From: Ypsolopha sequella
Lineage: Eukaryota; Arthropoda; Insecta; Lepidoptera; Ypsolophidae
Length of the DNA stretch: 64,000 bases
Assembly: GCA_934047225.1 (NCBI GenBank)
Contig: OW203985.1
Span: 3,303,501 to 3,367,500, forward strand
Direction of reading: 5' to 3'
Below the pieces are notes generated by a model. It was not told the origin of the DNA. It saw nothing but the letters and a program-made list of their open reading frames with translations, and did not search any database. Positions 45,619 through 57,506 of the stretch are shown piece after piece. Positions within the stretch are counted from its first letter, which is position 1. Every line of letters begins with the position of its first letter. Both the position numbers and the translations under genes were made by a program.

Positions 45619-47456
45619 TAGGGTGGTCCAAGTTTGTATGAAAAAAAAAAATTTGCTATTTTATACTTGCTCCACAAGTCTTTTCTCGTTCGGTTATCAA
45701 CAAAAAGGTTATATACCAAAATTGAGCCTTCTGTGACCACGTTTAGAGGTCGCTATGATTTGCAAGTAAAATATTATTTTACAAAAAGCCAAGTAAAAGG
45801 CGTCATTTTCTCCATCAAATCCTCTCATTTTACACTGGGATGGTAAATTGCTTCCAGATATTGTCGGTGGCGTAGAAAAAGTAAATCGTATAGTTGTTAT
45901 TGTAAGTGGAAGTGGAGTAGAACACCTCTTGGCAGTTCAAAAAAGGCACAGGAAAGAAACAAGCTACCGCATGCTTAAAGATCGTTGATGAGTGGCAGCT
46001 AAGAGATCAGGTGCGTGGCCTCTGCTTTGACACGACCTCTTCTAACACTGGTATGAATTTAGGGGCTTGTTCTCTGATTGAAAAAGCTCTAGATAAGTAA
46101 CTGGTTTGGATTGCTTGCCGACACCATGTTTTTAAAGTTATTCTGTCCGATGTCTTCAAAGCGTTGTTCGGATCAAGCAGTGGACCGGATATCAGTCTGT
46201 TCCACCGCTTCCAAAAGAAATGGTCAGAAATAGATCAACAGAAAATTACAGTTGGTAGTGACAATTTGTATAAAACTACGGAACTTATTTCACTCCGTCA
46301 AGAAATGACAAATTATTACAAGGAAGCAGTAAAAAATCAACAGCCCAGAGATGATTACCTCGAATTGCTGCATTTGTGTCGCATCTTCCTTCCGAAGCAA
46401 CTGCTGAAGCCAAGTTTCGTGCGCCCGGGGCCTTACATTAAGCTCGTTAGATGGCCAAGGCTATTTACTGCTTGAAAATGTATTTGTTTCAAGACCAATT
46501 TAACCTGACTGCAGCAGAAAAGCGATCTGTTACAGAATTATCACTGTTTGTTAGTCTTATTTACGGACGATATTGGAATGAAGCCCCGCTGGCTGGAAAA
46601 GCCCCTTTGGACGATGCTAACTTCCTAACACAGATCAAAAACTATCCAAATCAGACGATCAGCACCAACGCCCTGAAAGCATTTCGCCGCCATCTTTGGT
46701 ACTTCTCTGAGCATTTGATTGGTCTTTCTTTATTCGATCCGAGAATCACTCCCGACAGCAAAAGAATAATGGTTCAAAACCTTCAGAAACCGCCAACAAA
46801 AAAGGTTCTGAAAAGACCAGAGGGCAAAACCTTTCAATTACAAGACCCATTTCCGTTACATACTTTTTTCACGCAACGAACCAAAGCGCTTTTTGACTTA
46901 CTTATCAGTGGTGGTCAAGAAAAATCGGAAGCATTTTTAGTAAAAGATCCTTTACAATGGCATACTGATGAAATTTATGTTGAAATGCAGAAAGCAGCCC
47001 GCCAAATAAAAGTTGTTAATGACTGCGCAGAGCGAGGTATTGCTTTAATTCAAAAATATAATTCCAGCATAACAAAAAGCGAAGAACAAAAACAATATCT
47101 TCTCCGCGTCGTCGATCTTCACAGAAAAAAATATCCAGTAGCCTCAAAATCAAGTATCCTGAAAATGAATTCGGGTGATAAGGAAGGGAAGGACAGTGAT
47201 TAACCATAAATAATTTCATGTCATTACATCTTAATTTTACTTACATGGATAGTTTAATTTTTAATATTGTATTAAAACTTATTTCCTAAAAAATGCCTAA
47301 TTTTTCTTTAGACCCACAAAATCGTCAAATCATAGCTACCCCTACATATTGTTAGATTTCGCTCAAATTTTGCAGAGGGGGGTTTAACGTCTAATTGAAT
47401 AGAAAGAAGCTTGTGGAGAAAGCAAAATTAAAAAAAAAATTTTTTGGACCACCCTA
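45619..47456 (+). mobile_element. Nested hAT-like transposon, internally deleted
   Basis: Terminal inverted repeats TAGGGTGGTCCAA / TTGGACCACCCTA (13 bases, perfect) are flanked on both sides by ATGTACAT (45611-45618 and 47457-47464), an exact 8-base duplication that fits the hAT preference nTnnnnAn. A subterminal 'ctccacaag' / 'cttgtggag' pair adds symmetry. The element contains the 3' two-thirds of a transposase pseudogene; the N-terminal part is missing. It inserted into the A+T-rich part of the larger element at 45257-49828. Confidence 0.8.
45802..47203 (+). pseudogene. hAT-like transposase, broken in several places
   Basis: Trace in successive frames: 'ILHWDGKLLPDIVGG' near 45827, then stops and a shift near 45990; 'GLCFDTTSSNTG' near 46018-46053, with a putative catalytic aspartate; a TAA near 46100; 'ACRHHVFKVIL' near 46113; then 'FGSSSGPDISLFHRFQKKW' (46164 on). 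A +1 shift between 46420 and 46455 leads into the last open part, 46451-47203 (250 codons), which holds 'ARWMAKAIY'-type sequence and 'DCAERGIALIQKYNSS' near the end. The C-x-x-H and late E-R-G motifs resemble hAT-group transposases of insects. The family assignment rests on memory of such proteins plus the 8-base duplication. Not functional. Confidence 0.65.
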
Positions 47457-47877
47457 ATGTACATATTATATTATCAAAATTTAATAGCATATTTAATTTA
47501 GTTATAAAATAATTATAGTAAGTTGCTGCGTCCTTACAAGACGTCACATTTTGTACATTTTCTTTAAGATACCACATGCAATAAATATATATGAAATATG
47601 AATATTTAAATGATAATGACATTCATACAACTAATTCATAGATAATTAAATTTTTAATCATACTTAATTTTAATTTAATGTAATAAATACAATAAATACT
47701 GTTAATATGTTGCACTTCTCATGTAATATTATAGATATTTGTATAGTTATAGTTAGAAATTAAAAAATGTGCATACCATGCAGTAATCGTAAAATGTGAT
47801 TAGACATAAATTTACGAACAACTGTTATACTTACACACATTTTATAGCAAATAAACGTTTTGTATTGTATTTGAAAA

Positions 47878-47931
47878 AAAAAAGTACCATTACACATACA
47901 ATAATATATGTATGTCTAATGGTACTTTTTT
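47878..47931. repeat. 54-bp hairpin
   Basis: 'aaaaaagtaccatta' and 'taatggtactttttt' are perfect 15-base arms; 'acatac' and 'gtatgt' extend the pairing after one mismatch. Lies between the nested transposon and the satellite. A 13-base G run follows at 47985-47997. Confidence 0.8.
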
Positions 47932-48052
47932 ATGTAAGTAACATTACACGCCCCATATAGTAAATTTTTAAGTGCACTCAATTTGGGGGGGGGGGGGTTT
48001 GGGGATTCAAACTTCCTTCGAAAGGTTTGAAATATTACAACCCTTCTCCTGC

Positions 48053-49708
48053 TTTGACGTTATCCGCGTCAAGCGCCACTTCTCCTAGCAGCTGCTAACG
48101 TTATGCGTTTGCAAACAATTTTTCACAAACATAACTTACTATACTTTGACGTTATCCGCGTCAAGCGCCACTTCTCCTAGCAGCTGCTAACGTTATGCGT
48201 TTGCAAACAATTTTTCACAAACATAACTTACTATACTTTGACGTTATCCGCGTCAAGCGCCACTTCTCCTAGCAGCTGCTAACGTAATGCGTTTGCAAAC
48301 AATTTTTCACAAACATAACTTACTATACTTTGACGTTATCCGCGTCAAGCGCCACTTCTCCTAGCAGCTGCTAACGTTATGCGTTTGCAAACAATTTTTC
48401 ACAAACATAACTTACTATACTTTGACGTTATCCGCGTCAAGCGCCACTTCTCCTAGCAGCTGCTAACGTTATGCGTTTGCAAACAATTTTTCACAAACAT
48501 AACTTACTATACTTTGACGTTATCCGCGTCAAGCGCCACTTCTCCTAGCAGCTGCTAACGTAATGCGTTTGCAAACAATTTTTCACAAACATAACTTACT
48601 ATACTTTGACGTTATCCGCGTCAAGCGCCACTTCTCCTAGCAGCTGCTAACGTTATGCGTTTGCAAACAATTTTTCACAAACATAACTTACTATACTTTG
48701 ACGTTATCCGCGTCAAGCGCCACTTCTCCTAGCAGCTGCTAACGTTATGCGTTTGCAAACAATTTTTCACAAACATAACTTACTATACTTTGACGTTATC
48801 CGCGTCAAGCGCCACTTCTCCTAGCAGCTGCTAACGTAATGCGTTTGCAAACAATTTTTCACAAACATAACTTACTATACTTTGACGTTATCCGCGTCAA
48901 GCGCCACTTCTCCTAGCAGCTGCTAACGTTATGCGTTTGCAAACAATTTTTCACAAACATAACTTACTATACTTTGACGTTATCCGCGTCAAGCGCCACT
49001 TCTCCTAGCAGCTGCTAACGTTATGCGTTTGCAAACAATTTTTCACAAACATAACTTACTATACTTTGACGTTATCCGCGTCAAGCGCCACTTCTCCTAG
49101 CAGCTGCTAACGTAATGCGTTTGCAAACAATTTTTCACAAACATAACTTACTATACTTTGACGTTATCCGCGTCAAGCGCCACTTCTCCTAGCAGCTGCT
49201 AACGTTATGCGTTTGCAAACAATTTTTCACAAACATAACTTACTATACTTTGACGTTATCCGCGTCAAGCGCCACTTCTCCTAGCAGCTGCTAACGTTAT
49301 GCGTTTGCAAACAATTTTTCACAAACATAACTTACTATACTTTGACGTTATCCGCGTCAAGCGCCACTTCTCCTAGCAGCTGCTAACGTAATGCGTTTGC
49401 AAACAATTTTTCACAAACATAACTTACTATACTTTGACGTTATCCGCGTCAAGCGCCACTTCTCCTAGCAGCTGCTAACGTAATGCGTTTGCAAACAATT
49501 TTTCACAAACATAACTTACTATACTTTGACGTTATCCGCGTCAAGCGCCACTTCTCCTAGCAGCTGCTAACGTAATGCGTTTGCAAACAATTTTTCACAA
49601 ACATAACTTACTATACTTTGACGTTATCCGCGTCAAGCGCCACTTCTCCTAGCAGCTGCTAACGTTATGCGTTTGCAAACAATTTTTCACAAACATAACT
49701 TACTATAC
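48053..49708. repeat. 92-bp satellite array, 18 copies, with higher-order pattern
   Basis: The period is 92 bases ('tttgacgttatccgcgtcaa' starts at 48053, 48145, 48237 and so on); 18 units fill 1656 bases. The units look identical except at one site, AACGTTATG or AACGTAATG. Scoring T or A along the array gives TTA TTA TTA TTA TTA AAT, a three-unit (276-bp) higher-order repeat disturbed at the end. The unit holds several palindromes (AGCAGCTGCT, TAACGTTA, TTTGCAAA) and is GC-richer than its surroundings. Confidence 0.95.
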
Positions 49709-49887
49709 TTTTTTTGTATAATAAATAATAAATACTTCATAATTCGTTTCTCGGTATTTTTACTGTGAATAAAGAAATTTAACTATAGCCTCGAGCCAAG
49801 CCAATCTGAACACCAGGAACCGCCACTGACAGGGGACTTTTTCGGTGGCGTTCACTCTATTCTTTGATACTGAAAATTTATAGAGAA

Positions 49888-49949
49888 AACTAGTCTCAGG
49901 ACCAACCGACCCTTTTATAGTATCCTATCAAATAAGATAAAGAAGATAG
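49888..49949 (+). repeat. Left member of a second direct-repeat pair
   Basis: 'actagtctcaggaccaaccg' and 'tatcaaataagataaagaag' recur, diverged, at 50333-50392 ('actagtctcagaaacaaccg' and 'tatcaaataagataaagaat'). The pair brackets the TTAA-type MITE. Confidence 0.65.
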
Positions 49950-50289
49950 TTAAGGCGCTACGTAAAAGTTTTAGCATCCCTGTTACTCCATATGCGTAAA
50001 AACCCTCAGTGCAAGTAGGACGGATTCGTGGAAAAGTAGCAAAAAGTCGTTTTTTTATTAATATAAAATGTACTTAGCTATTTTGTCAAAAAGATTTTTG
50101 AATGCAATTTCACAATGAAATTAGTTAGGATTTCAGAATTATAGGAAAAAATAAAACAATTTAGAGGTATTTTCGGAGTTAAATTCTATTGAGAAAATTT
50201 CATCCAAACGCGTTTTCTTTCAGTGAGAATACGTTATAGTGGAGTAAATGAATTAAAAAAACCCCATATTTTTTTTGGTATCGCCTTAA
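49950..50289 (+). mobile_element. TTAA-flanked MITE (piggyBac-like)
   Basis: TTAA-GGCGCTACG at the left (49950) and GGTATCGCC-TTAA at the right (ends 50289); inverted repeats are imperfect. The interior matches 18380-18797 in reverse ('cctcagtgcaagtaggacgg', 'acaatgaaattagttaggat', 'cgttatagtggagtaaatga'). Non-coding. Confidence 0.7.
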
Positions 50290-50633
50290 GCTGAATGTGA
50301 ATAGGTTATGTTCTTATCAACACTAGTCTCAGAAACAACCGAACCTCCTGTGGTAACAGCTTCTCTATCAAATAAGATAAAGAATATAGGTAAGCTAAGT
50401 GTGAGCAGGTAAAACAATAGAATGCGCTCCAGTTCAGATGGTGGTTCATCCACCTTACAAATTGACCCCTAGTCCGTTTAGTCTACGATCGAAACAATTG
50501 ATTTTATTGTTACGGGTTAAGAAGTATAACTTTTAAGAGATAAAAAGTTGTCGTGGTAACGAAGCTATTAAAAAAACTATAGCCTTTTTAGCCTTATATT
50601 ACAAAAGTTACATGTTCACTCACACTTAAAAGT

Positions 50634-51115
50634 ATGGCCTACCCTAGCAACTTTTTTATTACCCGTCCAGCAAAATAAGTCCAATGGCAAAGATTATTTG
50701 CTTTTGATATTATAATCGCTTGCGATTATATGTTGGCTCATTGGCCTCTTTTTCTTGAACGCGTAATAATAATGATCACGCAGCGAAACAACAACTTGGT
50801 GCGTTTTTAGCGAATACTGAAATATTTTGTAGGAAAAAAATAGAATCGCTTCATATTTCTATAATCTATTTTAAGAAAAAACTAAAACAAGTTTATCTCT
50901 TAACCGCGTTCTTAAAACGCATGTATGAAAACCAAAAAAAGAGGACAAAACACGTTTACTTATGACAAAAGTATAGATCTTGATACATTGTTTATAAGTA
51001 GAATCCCTTGATAAAAGACCAATAAATTTTTTCAACACAAGGAGAGTTCGAATTTCTTTAAACGAATCCTCGAAAGTCTGGCGTTGTTCATGCTCTAGGC
51101 TCATGTACAGTCTTA
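50634..51115 (+). repeat. Dispersed ~500-bp repeat, copy 2
   Basis: Same-strand relative of 10621-11130 with several indels. The minus-strand 77-codon ORF inside is chance. Confidence 0.6.
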
Positions 51116-51244
51116 AGTTCCCCGGGATTTTGCTTGTTTCTTTTTTCTATTTTTAGCGCGAGAGCTAAATCTATTTAGGGGCACAATTACAAAGAGAAAA
51201 AAACTATGCACATTTATTAATTGCACATTTAAAGCTTTTTAGGA

Positions 51245-51525
51245 TTCCCTGCTAAAAAAACAGAAAAATAAGAGTCATGTGTCCAATTCATTCCATCCGT
51301 CTGTCAGTGTGTCGGTTACAGCTACTTTTCTACCATAAATCTGTTGACTTGAAATTTAAAACAGTCAGTAATATAAACCCACCTTTTTCAAATTATTTGG
51401 TACAATCAATTTTGTTTTTGTTATAGTAGGCAAGATTTCAAATACAATTTTCCTGAATTTCCTCAAAATTGACGAAATACAGAACCATAGGCGCGTGAGT
51501 CTTACTCGCACTTGAGAGTTTTTTT
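51245..51525 (+). repeat. 'GGGTTCCGTACC' family, diverged full-length copy
   Basis: 'ttaggattccctgctaaaaa' stands for the start, 'ccatccgtctgtcagtgtgt' for the CTGTC tract, and 'ggcgcgtgagtcttactcgc' with 'acttgagagttttttttt' for the end. About 280 bases, more diverged than other copies. Confidence 0.55.
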
Positions 51526-52640
51526 TTAAACTAGATTGTATATCTGCGATTAATAATATCTGTACTTCCTAACTCATAATTTCCCTCAAAAGTAAAAATC
51601 ACACAAATCTAATAATAATTACCGAAAATAATAAAAACTAATTTTCAAATCCACAATAGCATTTGTAAAATACGATTTCCCATTGTTTTGAATATTTTCA
51701 ATAATAACTGCAAAACCAATAATAGTAAACATCAATTGAATTCAGATCTATTTGAAAATCGTGGAATAAAATGAAGTAAGTAGGTAAATGGTTATATTTG
51801 GTTAAAATAAAAAAAAATTTTTAACGTTGATAAAATCTTACTTGTTATATATAATGTAAAAATTACCTTTGCATTATATATATGTATAAGTAAGGTACTT
51901 ACGGGATTTTGAAAAATTACGTAGAACTGACAATCTGCAGACAAACCTCTGTCAACTTATTTGTATTTTAGTATCAATAAAAAAAAAACAAATCTTTAAA
52001 CACTATATTAATATTGGCAATACCTATGTATAATTATTTCCTTTAAGTGATAGATATTTAACGCGGTATGTAAATAATCTGTCTTACTATCAAAAGGTAT
52101 TTATTTCTTAACGCAATTTGCTTTATTATTTGCAGGTAAACAAAGTAGAAGAATGTTTGATTCTCAGGAAATCTAAGGATAATTATTGCAATTGTTATAG
52201 CAAGATTAAAGCAATTAATAATTGTAAGTATAAATAGGACGGTAGAAGAAGAAACGTCAAGGTTTGATGACGGCAAGAAAAATAGAAAAAAAGTGTGATT
52301 AAAAAATTGATTGTTTTGATCAATTTGCCTTGGAGTCAACAGTTTTGTAAGTTTAATGATTGCCTTTTATTTACTGCTATGTATATGGTTCAGCTAAGAT
52401 ATTATAAGTAAGTATTTTATTCTAAACAACATCGAGAATGAGGTTGTTACTGAATATAATTTATGAAGAAAACATGCAACTTAATATTTAACAAAACCGT
52501 TTCTGAAACTTACCTTGTACTTCATTTTTAATCCTGAAATCACCCGCACTAACACAGAAAAAGTCTAAACAATATTTAAGAATGTCCTTTCAGATTAACA
52601 AAAAATATTTCAACTAATAACGAAAATTCTAAAACATTTT
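51526..52640. other. Unannotated A+T-rich DNA
   Basis: No gene or recognised element. The minus-strand 93-codon ORF at 52058-52339 is Ile/Phe-rich without motif. Confidence 0.5.
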
Positions 52641-52649
52641 TCATTCAGG

Positions 52650-53085
52650 TTTTCCGTGAAGATTTCGCGCGTTTTCGCCGCGTTCCGAACCGCGCGCATG
52701 CGTTCTGTGTTCCGGCGCGGGAATGACGGCGCGACAACCGGCGCGGTAGTTTTGCTTCTCGTCCTCTCAGTGCAACGACCCTTGCTCTAAACAGCCGACA
52801 CAACATCAAATCTAATGCAATACCGGCCGCCATCGCCGCCACTGCAATGGTCATCGCTGACAAGGTGAAGGTAGAAGGTGAAGTACAGGAGTTGGCGAAA
52901 CTGCGTACAGTTCGGCAAAGTTGCGTCAGTTTCAGAATCAGTTTCACTATTTCAAGTAATTTGTTGCGTTTCTGATTGATGAATTTTTAGATCAATTCAT
53001 TTGAAAACTGGGGCCCATTGACTTACATCAGTGCTTGGGCCATGGAGTTTCGTAAACTTTAAGTTGGAAAAGGTGAGTTTCTAAT
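52650..53085 (+). promoter_or_regulatory. CpG-rich promoter-like island with possible first exon
   Basis: 52660-52870 is dense in CG ('cgcgttccgaaccgcgcgca', 'ggcgcgacaaccggcgcggt') amid A+T-rich DNA. TCAGT at 52768-52772 matches the arthropod initiator, and a CGACAC about 28 bases on is a partial DPE. A strong donor-like AAAAGGTGAGT lies at about 53066-53076. A plus-strand ORF of 42 codons (52852-52977, MVIADKVKVEGEVQ...) and a minus-strand one of 100 codons cross it; neither is recognised. It may be the 5' exon of a host gene continuing beyond the retroelement at 53240, or a relic. Inference only. Confidence 0.3.
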
Positions 53086-53239
53086 ATTTCCACGACATTT
53101 ATTGGAAACAGTTAATCTTGGTATGAAAGTAAGTACAGGTATTATTTTGTTAGCACAAATTGTGAAAGCACGCATCAGTCAGCATGCATGTTCTTTTTGT
53201 TTTGGCGTGGCTGTTTGGAATTAAGACCTAAGTAAGTAT

Positions 53240-53464
53240 TGATAATATTCTCTAATGATATACTATAAATAAGACAGGTGGATAAGATATTTTGATATAG
53301 TTTTATTGGGGACACTATGACCCCTTCCAGAGTCTTACAATAATACCGCCAAAACTGCCAATTGACAGATGTGTGTTGCCAGCTGTCTCACAATGAATAT
53401 CCCTACTTGACTATGATTATTTAAAATAACAAATACATATAATAAAAACCTGTAATAGCTAACA
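53240..53464 (+). repeat. 5' LTR of copy 2
   Basis: TGATAATATTCTC...GCTAACA, 225 bases, TATAAATA kept. About 11 differences from the LTRs of copy 1. Confidence 0.85.
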
Positions 53465-56090
53465 GTCGGCCATCCTGACCCTTGCCTGACCTCAGGCAAA
53501 ATTATAGAGACCAAATACTACTCATACTTAATATCTTAATAGACTGTAACTTGACCGAATATCACAATATTTTATATAATAATATTTTAATATCGGAATA
53601 TCTAACATTTCATATCGTAACTTAAATTAAGATGACATTTTTAAGGTTTTACTATATCGATAATCACTACACATAGGTATCAAAATAATCAAAACACCCG
53701 GTAAATGTATAAAAACGATGAAATACACTAATCGATCCACAATTTCTAATAGATGTTATAAGCGTTCAAACATCAAATTGAGTACATACTTTATATTGAC
53801 ATGTATATTTATAGTTTAACAATACTCGTATCTACAATTATCTTATTATGTCTTTTGCCAAAACTCAATGCGATTATAAGTAACTATAATTAAGTCTTAA
53901 ACGAAATTGAATTGAATACAATTTATATACTTAACTCAAAATACATTTTTCTACTTTATTTTAAGCTCATTTAATTAATTAATTAAGTGTAGGTTTATCA
54001 GTTCCTTTAAATTGTGTGTATTAATGAAAGTCGTTTTACAAGATTATTGGTAATACGTACGGAACAAACATAGATATCACAATAATATTATTCTAATAGA
54101 ACATAACACACAAGTACCTACTTCCTTTTGTCAATGTCACGTACGTTGTAAGTAAATAATTTTTATTTACGTACTTAAGTGAAATACCTAAACGAATATA
54201 ATCTCATTTTTACAATTTATTTAAACTAATATAATATATTATAAACATATATTATAATGTATTATTTCTTGTAATAATTTTGTTATGGAATATAGAACAT
54301 TCAATATTTCATCTGAACATTTATTCATCAACATTTTGTGTTGTGCATAAAAATATTCGTATTTATTATAGGTATTCGTATTTGTCTGAATTTTGTTTTC
54401 TTTAGATTTTTTTTTTTTTTTTTTTTTTAGCTAGTGATATTTGTAAAGTTTAGTTATGTAAATTGATTAAGATAGCATGGTGTCCAAAACAATCAAATAA
54501 AATCATAATTTAAACTTGTGAATTAATAACTAATTAATTGTTTTATTAGTAGGTAATTAATAATTAAAAATAATAACAATAAGTATATTATATTCTCTCC
54601 CAGAAAGACTGATAACCAGAAAGTTGAGATATCATACCCCTTCTTAACAAAGATTGAGGAGTCTGCTAAACAAATGTTACACTTTAAAATGTAATTTTAA
54701 GGATGCTGCTATATTTTTGCAACTCTGTTGTATTGGACACTGCGTTTCAAATTCTCTTACCTTCTTATTTGTAAACTTCTAGTTTCTGTAACCCTATTTT
54801 AAGATATATATATTTTTTTTTATATTGTTTGCTAACGATTTTTTTTTATCATTATAATTTTAAGTAACTAATACAGCTGAGTCAAAGGCATGACGTGAAT
54901 AATGGTGTAAGGTTGGCAATTGACATCCATGGTTAATGGATGAATTTTAAGGGCCTATTTACAATTAATAATTACAATTACCTACCACATCTGAACAATA
55001 TCTTTTAGAGACACCACACAATTGATCATCTAAAGAAAAATATTTAAGTAACTTTCCCACAAATTATTTCCTTTCCGCAAATCTCGTGACTCATTCCTGC
55101 AGACCAACTGTTTATATAGGTAGTTTTGCAAGGCATGTATAATTATAAGTACTTATGAAATTTGCTTCTTGTACAAAAAAAAATAATAAATAAATAAGCA
55201 TGACTGCTCAAAATTGACAAGAGGCACAGCGCAGACGCTGCCGCCGCGGACAGCGCTCGTCATGCATGATACCTATCACACGCACCCTTGCAGTGCGCAT
55301 CGGCCATCCTGTATGAGGAATGTCCCTATTCCTGGACTTCATCATCATAATTTTATTTAAATACAACAATTTGGTGAGTCCGTTTAGGTCAACAAATTAC
55401 ATCTTTAGTTGTCAAATAATTAAAACATTTATTTTTAAAGGGTCAAAAAGCAAAATAAAATCGCTGCCTCCACGTAGTCAAACTATTTTGTCAAAATGAT
55501 TTGACCACGTGGAAAATTAACAGAATATGCGAGGCTTACAACATCGTAACAATGAAGGGTCTTCTTGGATATGTTTAATTTATTTCACAAAATTAGTAAT
55601 TTTACTGGTTTGACCAATCGATACCACTGAGCAAATAAAATCGATACCGAACACAACACAAACATATAGGTATTAAATTATAAAATGCATTTAAAATGTA
55701 ATCTCGTTACTTATTGAGTTATTTGAAATGTTACTACAAGTTGTTTACTTAAATTTAAGTTGTAATAACCTTACAATTAACGTTATCTTGCAATAGAAAA
55801 GCAAGGTTCACTTCATCACTATTCTTAACATTATGGAATGATTATAATGATGGAGTTGTGTGAAGCTTAATTATAGTTGCAGCTTTGTGTTTATTAGGTC
55901 ATATTTAATTAATTTTTTTTTAAATCCAATCATACAATATTTACATACTCATTACTCAATATTTTTATTGCAAGCATAATGTACATACCTACAATGTTCA
56001 TTTGTATATATACGTTATTTATATTTATTGTCTATAAGAATAAATATTGTGTTGTGAAAGTCAAATTACTTATGTGGATTAGTTGACAGT

Positions 56091-56356
56091 CTTAGGAGGA
56101 TATGTCACGGTTGCAACGTTCATCGGTACTTAGGAGGATATGTCACGGTTGCAACGTTCATCGGTACTTAGGAGGATATGTCACGGTTGCAACGTTCATC
56201 GGTACTTAGGAGGATATGTCACGGTTGCAACGTTCATCGGTACTTAGGAGGATATGTCACGGTTGCAACGTTCATCGGTACTTAGGAGGATATGTCACGG
56301 TTGCAACGTTCATCGGTACTTAGGAGGATATGTCACGGTTGCAACGTTCATCGGTA
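56091..56356. repeat. 38-bp minisatellite, 7 copies (inside copy 2)
   Basis: Same unit as 34713-35092; exactly 7 units. Confidence 0.95.
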
Positions 56357-57120
56357 CTCGATGCGGAAAAAGTCGCAGTGTAAGAGGGACGGACTCCGGA
56401 AGAACAGCGAAATTACAGTTCTAAATTAATATAAAATTAACTAAAAATACTGGCAAGTACATATAATAAAATATTATTAAGGCCAGCGTGTCATTCCTAT
56501 TTGTCACAACTATGAGAAAAGTGTCGATAAAGACCTCATTTCAATAGTTATTTCTTCAATCGGAAACTAGGAAAATGTACCAAAATTAATATACTTATTT
56601 ATAAAACCGATGGCCTCTTCTGATAAGCAGGTAAACTATTTCAACCAGTGTTACCTCAGTGTCAGAGTCATAAATTGTACATGCTTGCCGCCAACCAGTT
56701 CATTCAACTGATTTTATCATACTTCATTCAAATACACTGTCATCATAAAATTATCAATGCTTTTTCTTTTTGTATGATGAAAGGGGGGCCTTATCTTAAT
56801 TAAGAACTCTTAGAATTGGCTCTTGCATCACGCGGTGTTTTTCTTATTATTATTATTATATATATTCTTTTTTTTGTTTGTCAACGTCATAATAAAATTC
56901 TACCTCTCCCCACTGCTGTTCAGTATAAATTTTCCCCACAACACTTGTTGGCTGGAAGAAACCTCCTGTAAAGGTAAGCCCGCTTTTATGTATAAATATA
57001 CATATATATATATATATATATTTTATTTTGTTGTCTTAGTTTATGTTTCTGTGTACAATAAAGGATATAAAATATGAATGATTCGGTATTTGTTAACAAA
57101 ATAAAGATTCTACTTAAAAA

Positions 57121-57315
57121 TTAACAATGCAAAACGAAAGGTTTACTTAAGGCGATTACTGTCGCCAAATTAGCAGCTCGATGTTTGTCGGTACAAATAT
57201 CGACTGAAACGACATTAAAATAACGTTTATATAACATAGTGGCAATGCATAGTGGCTGTTGCGACGCTCGCTGCGTCCTTGATAGGGCGAAATAGGAGAA
57301 AATAATACTTTTCAC
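57121..57315 (-). CDS. Second copy of the 64-codon ORF (doubtful)
   Basis: Encodes the same protein as 35765-35959. See that entry; no domain recognised. Confidence 0.2.
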   Translation of the reverse strand: MKSIIFSYFALSRTQRASQQPLCIATMLYKRYFNVVSVDICTDKHRAANLATVIALSKPFVLHC

Positions 57316-57506
57316 ATGGACGTGATTGTTTGATTGAATAATCCTATGTTATCTTTATAGCTATCAAGTTTATATCTATTTATCAAAGCATAAATGTATT
57401 AAATAGGCTAAGCGTGGTTTGAAAAAGAAAAATGTTGCATGTTGTCTTAGAGTTGATAATTCATAATACATTTTTTCAATATTTTTGGTTGCACTATAAA
57501 CTAGGA

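Larger units (their letters stand above)
45257..49828. mobile_element. hAT-like element carrying a satellite and a nested transposon
   Basis: The left end CAGTGGCGATTCCT (45257-45270) and right end AGGAACCGCCACTG (49815-49828) are 14-base inverted repeats with one mismatch. The flanking eight bases, ATAAGGGA and ACAGGGGA, agree at six positions, a plausible aged 8-base duplication. CAGTGGCG-type ends and 8-base duplications suit the hAT superfamily. Without the nested element (45619-47456) and the array (48053-49708), only about 1.1 kb of non-coding sequence remains, so this is a non-autonomous element. It also holds a 38-bp duplication at 45525-45600 and a hairpin at 47878-47931. Confidence 0.6.

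Noticed and set aside
52645..52947. 100-codon Arg/Ala-rich minus-strand ORF
   Set aside because: Lies in the CpG-rich island where stops are rare; composition follows GC content and no motif is visible.
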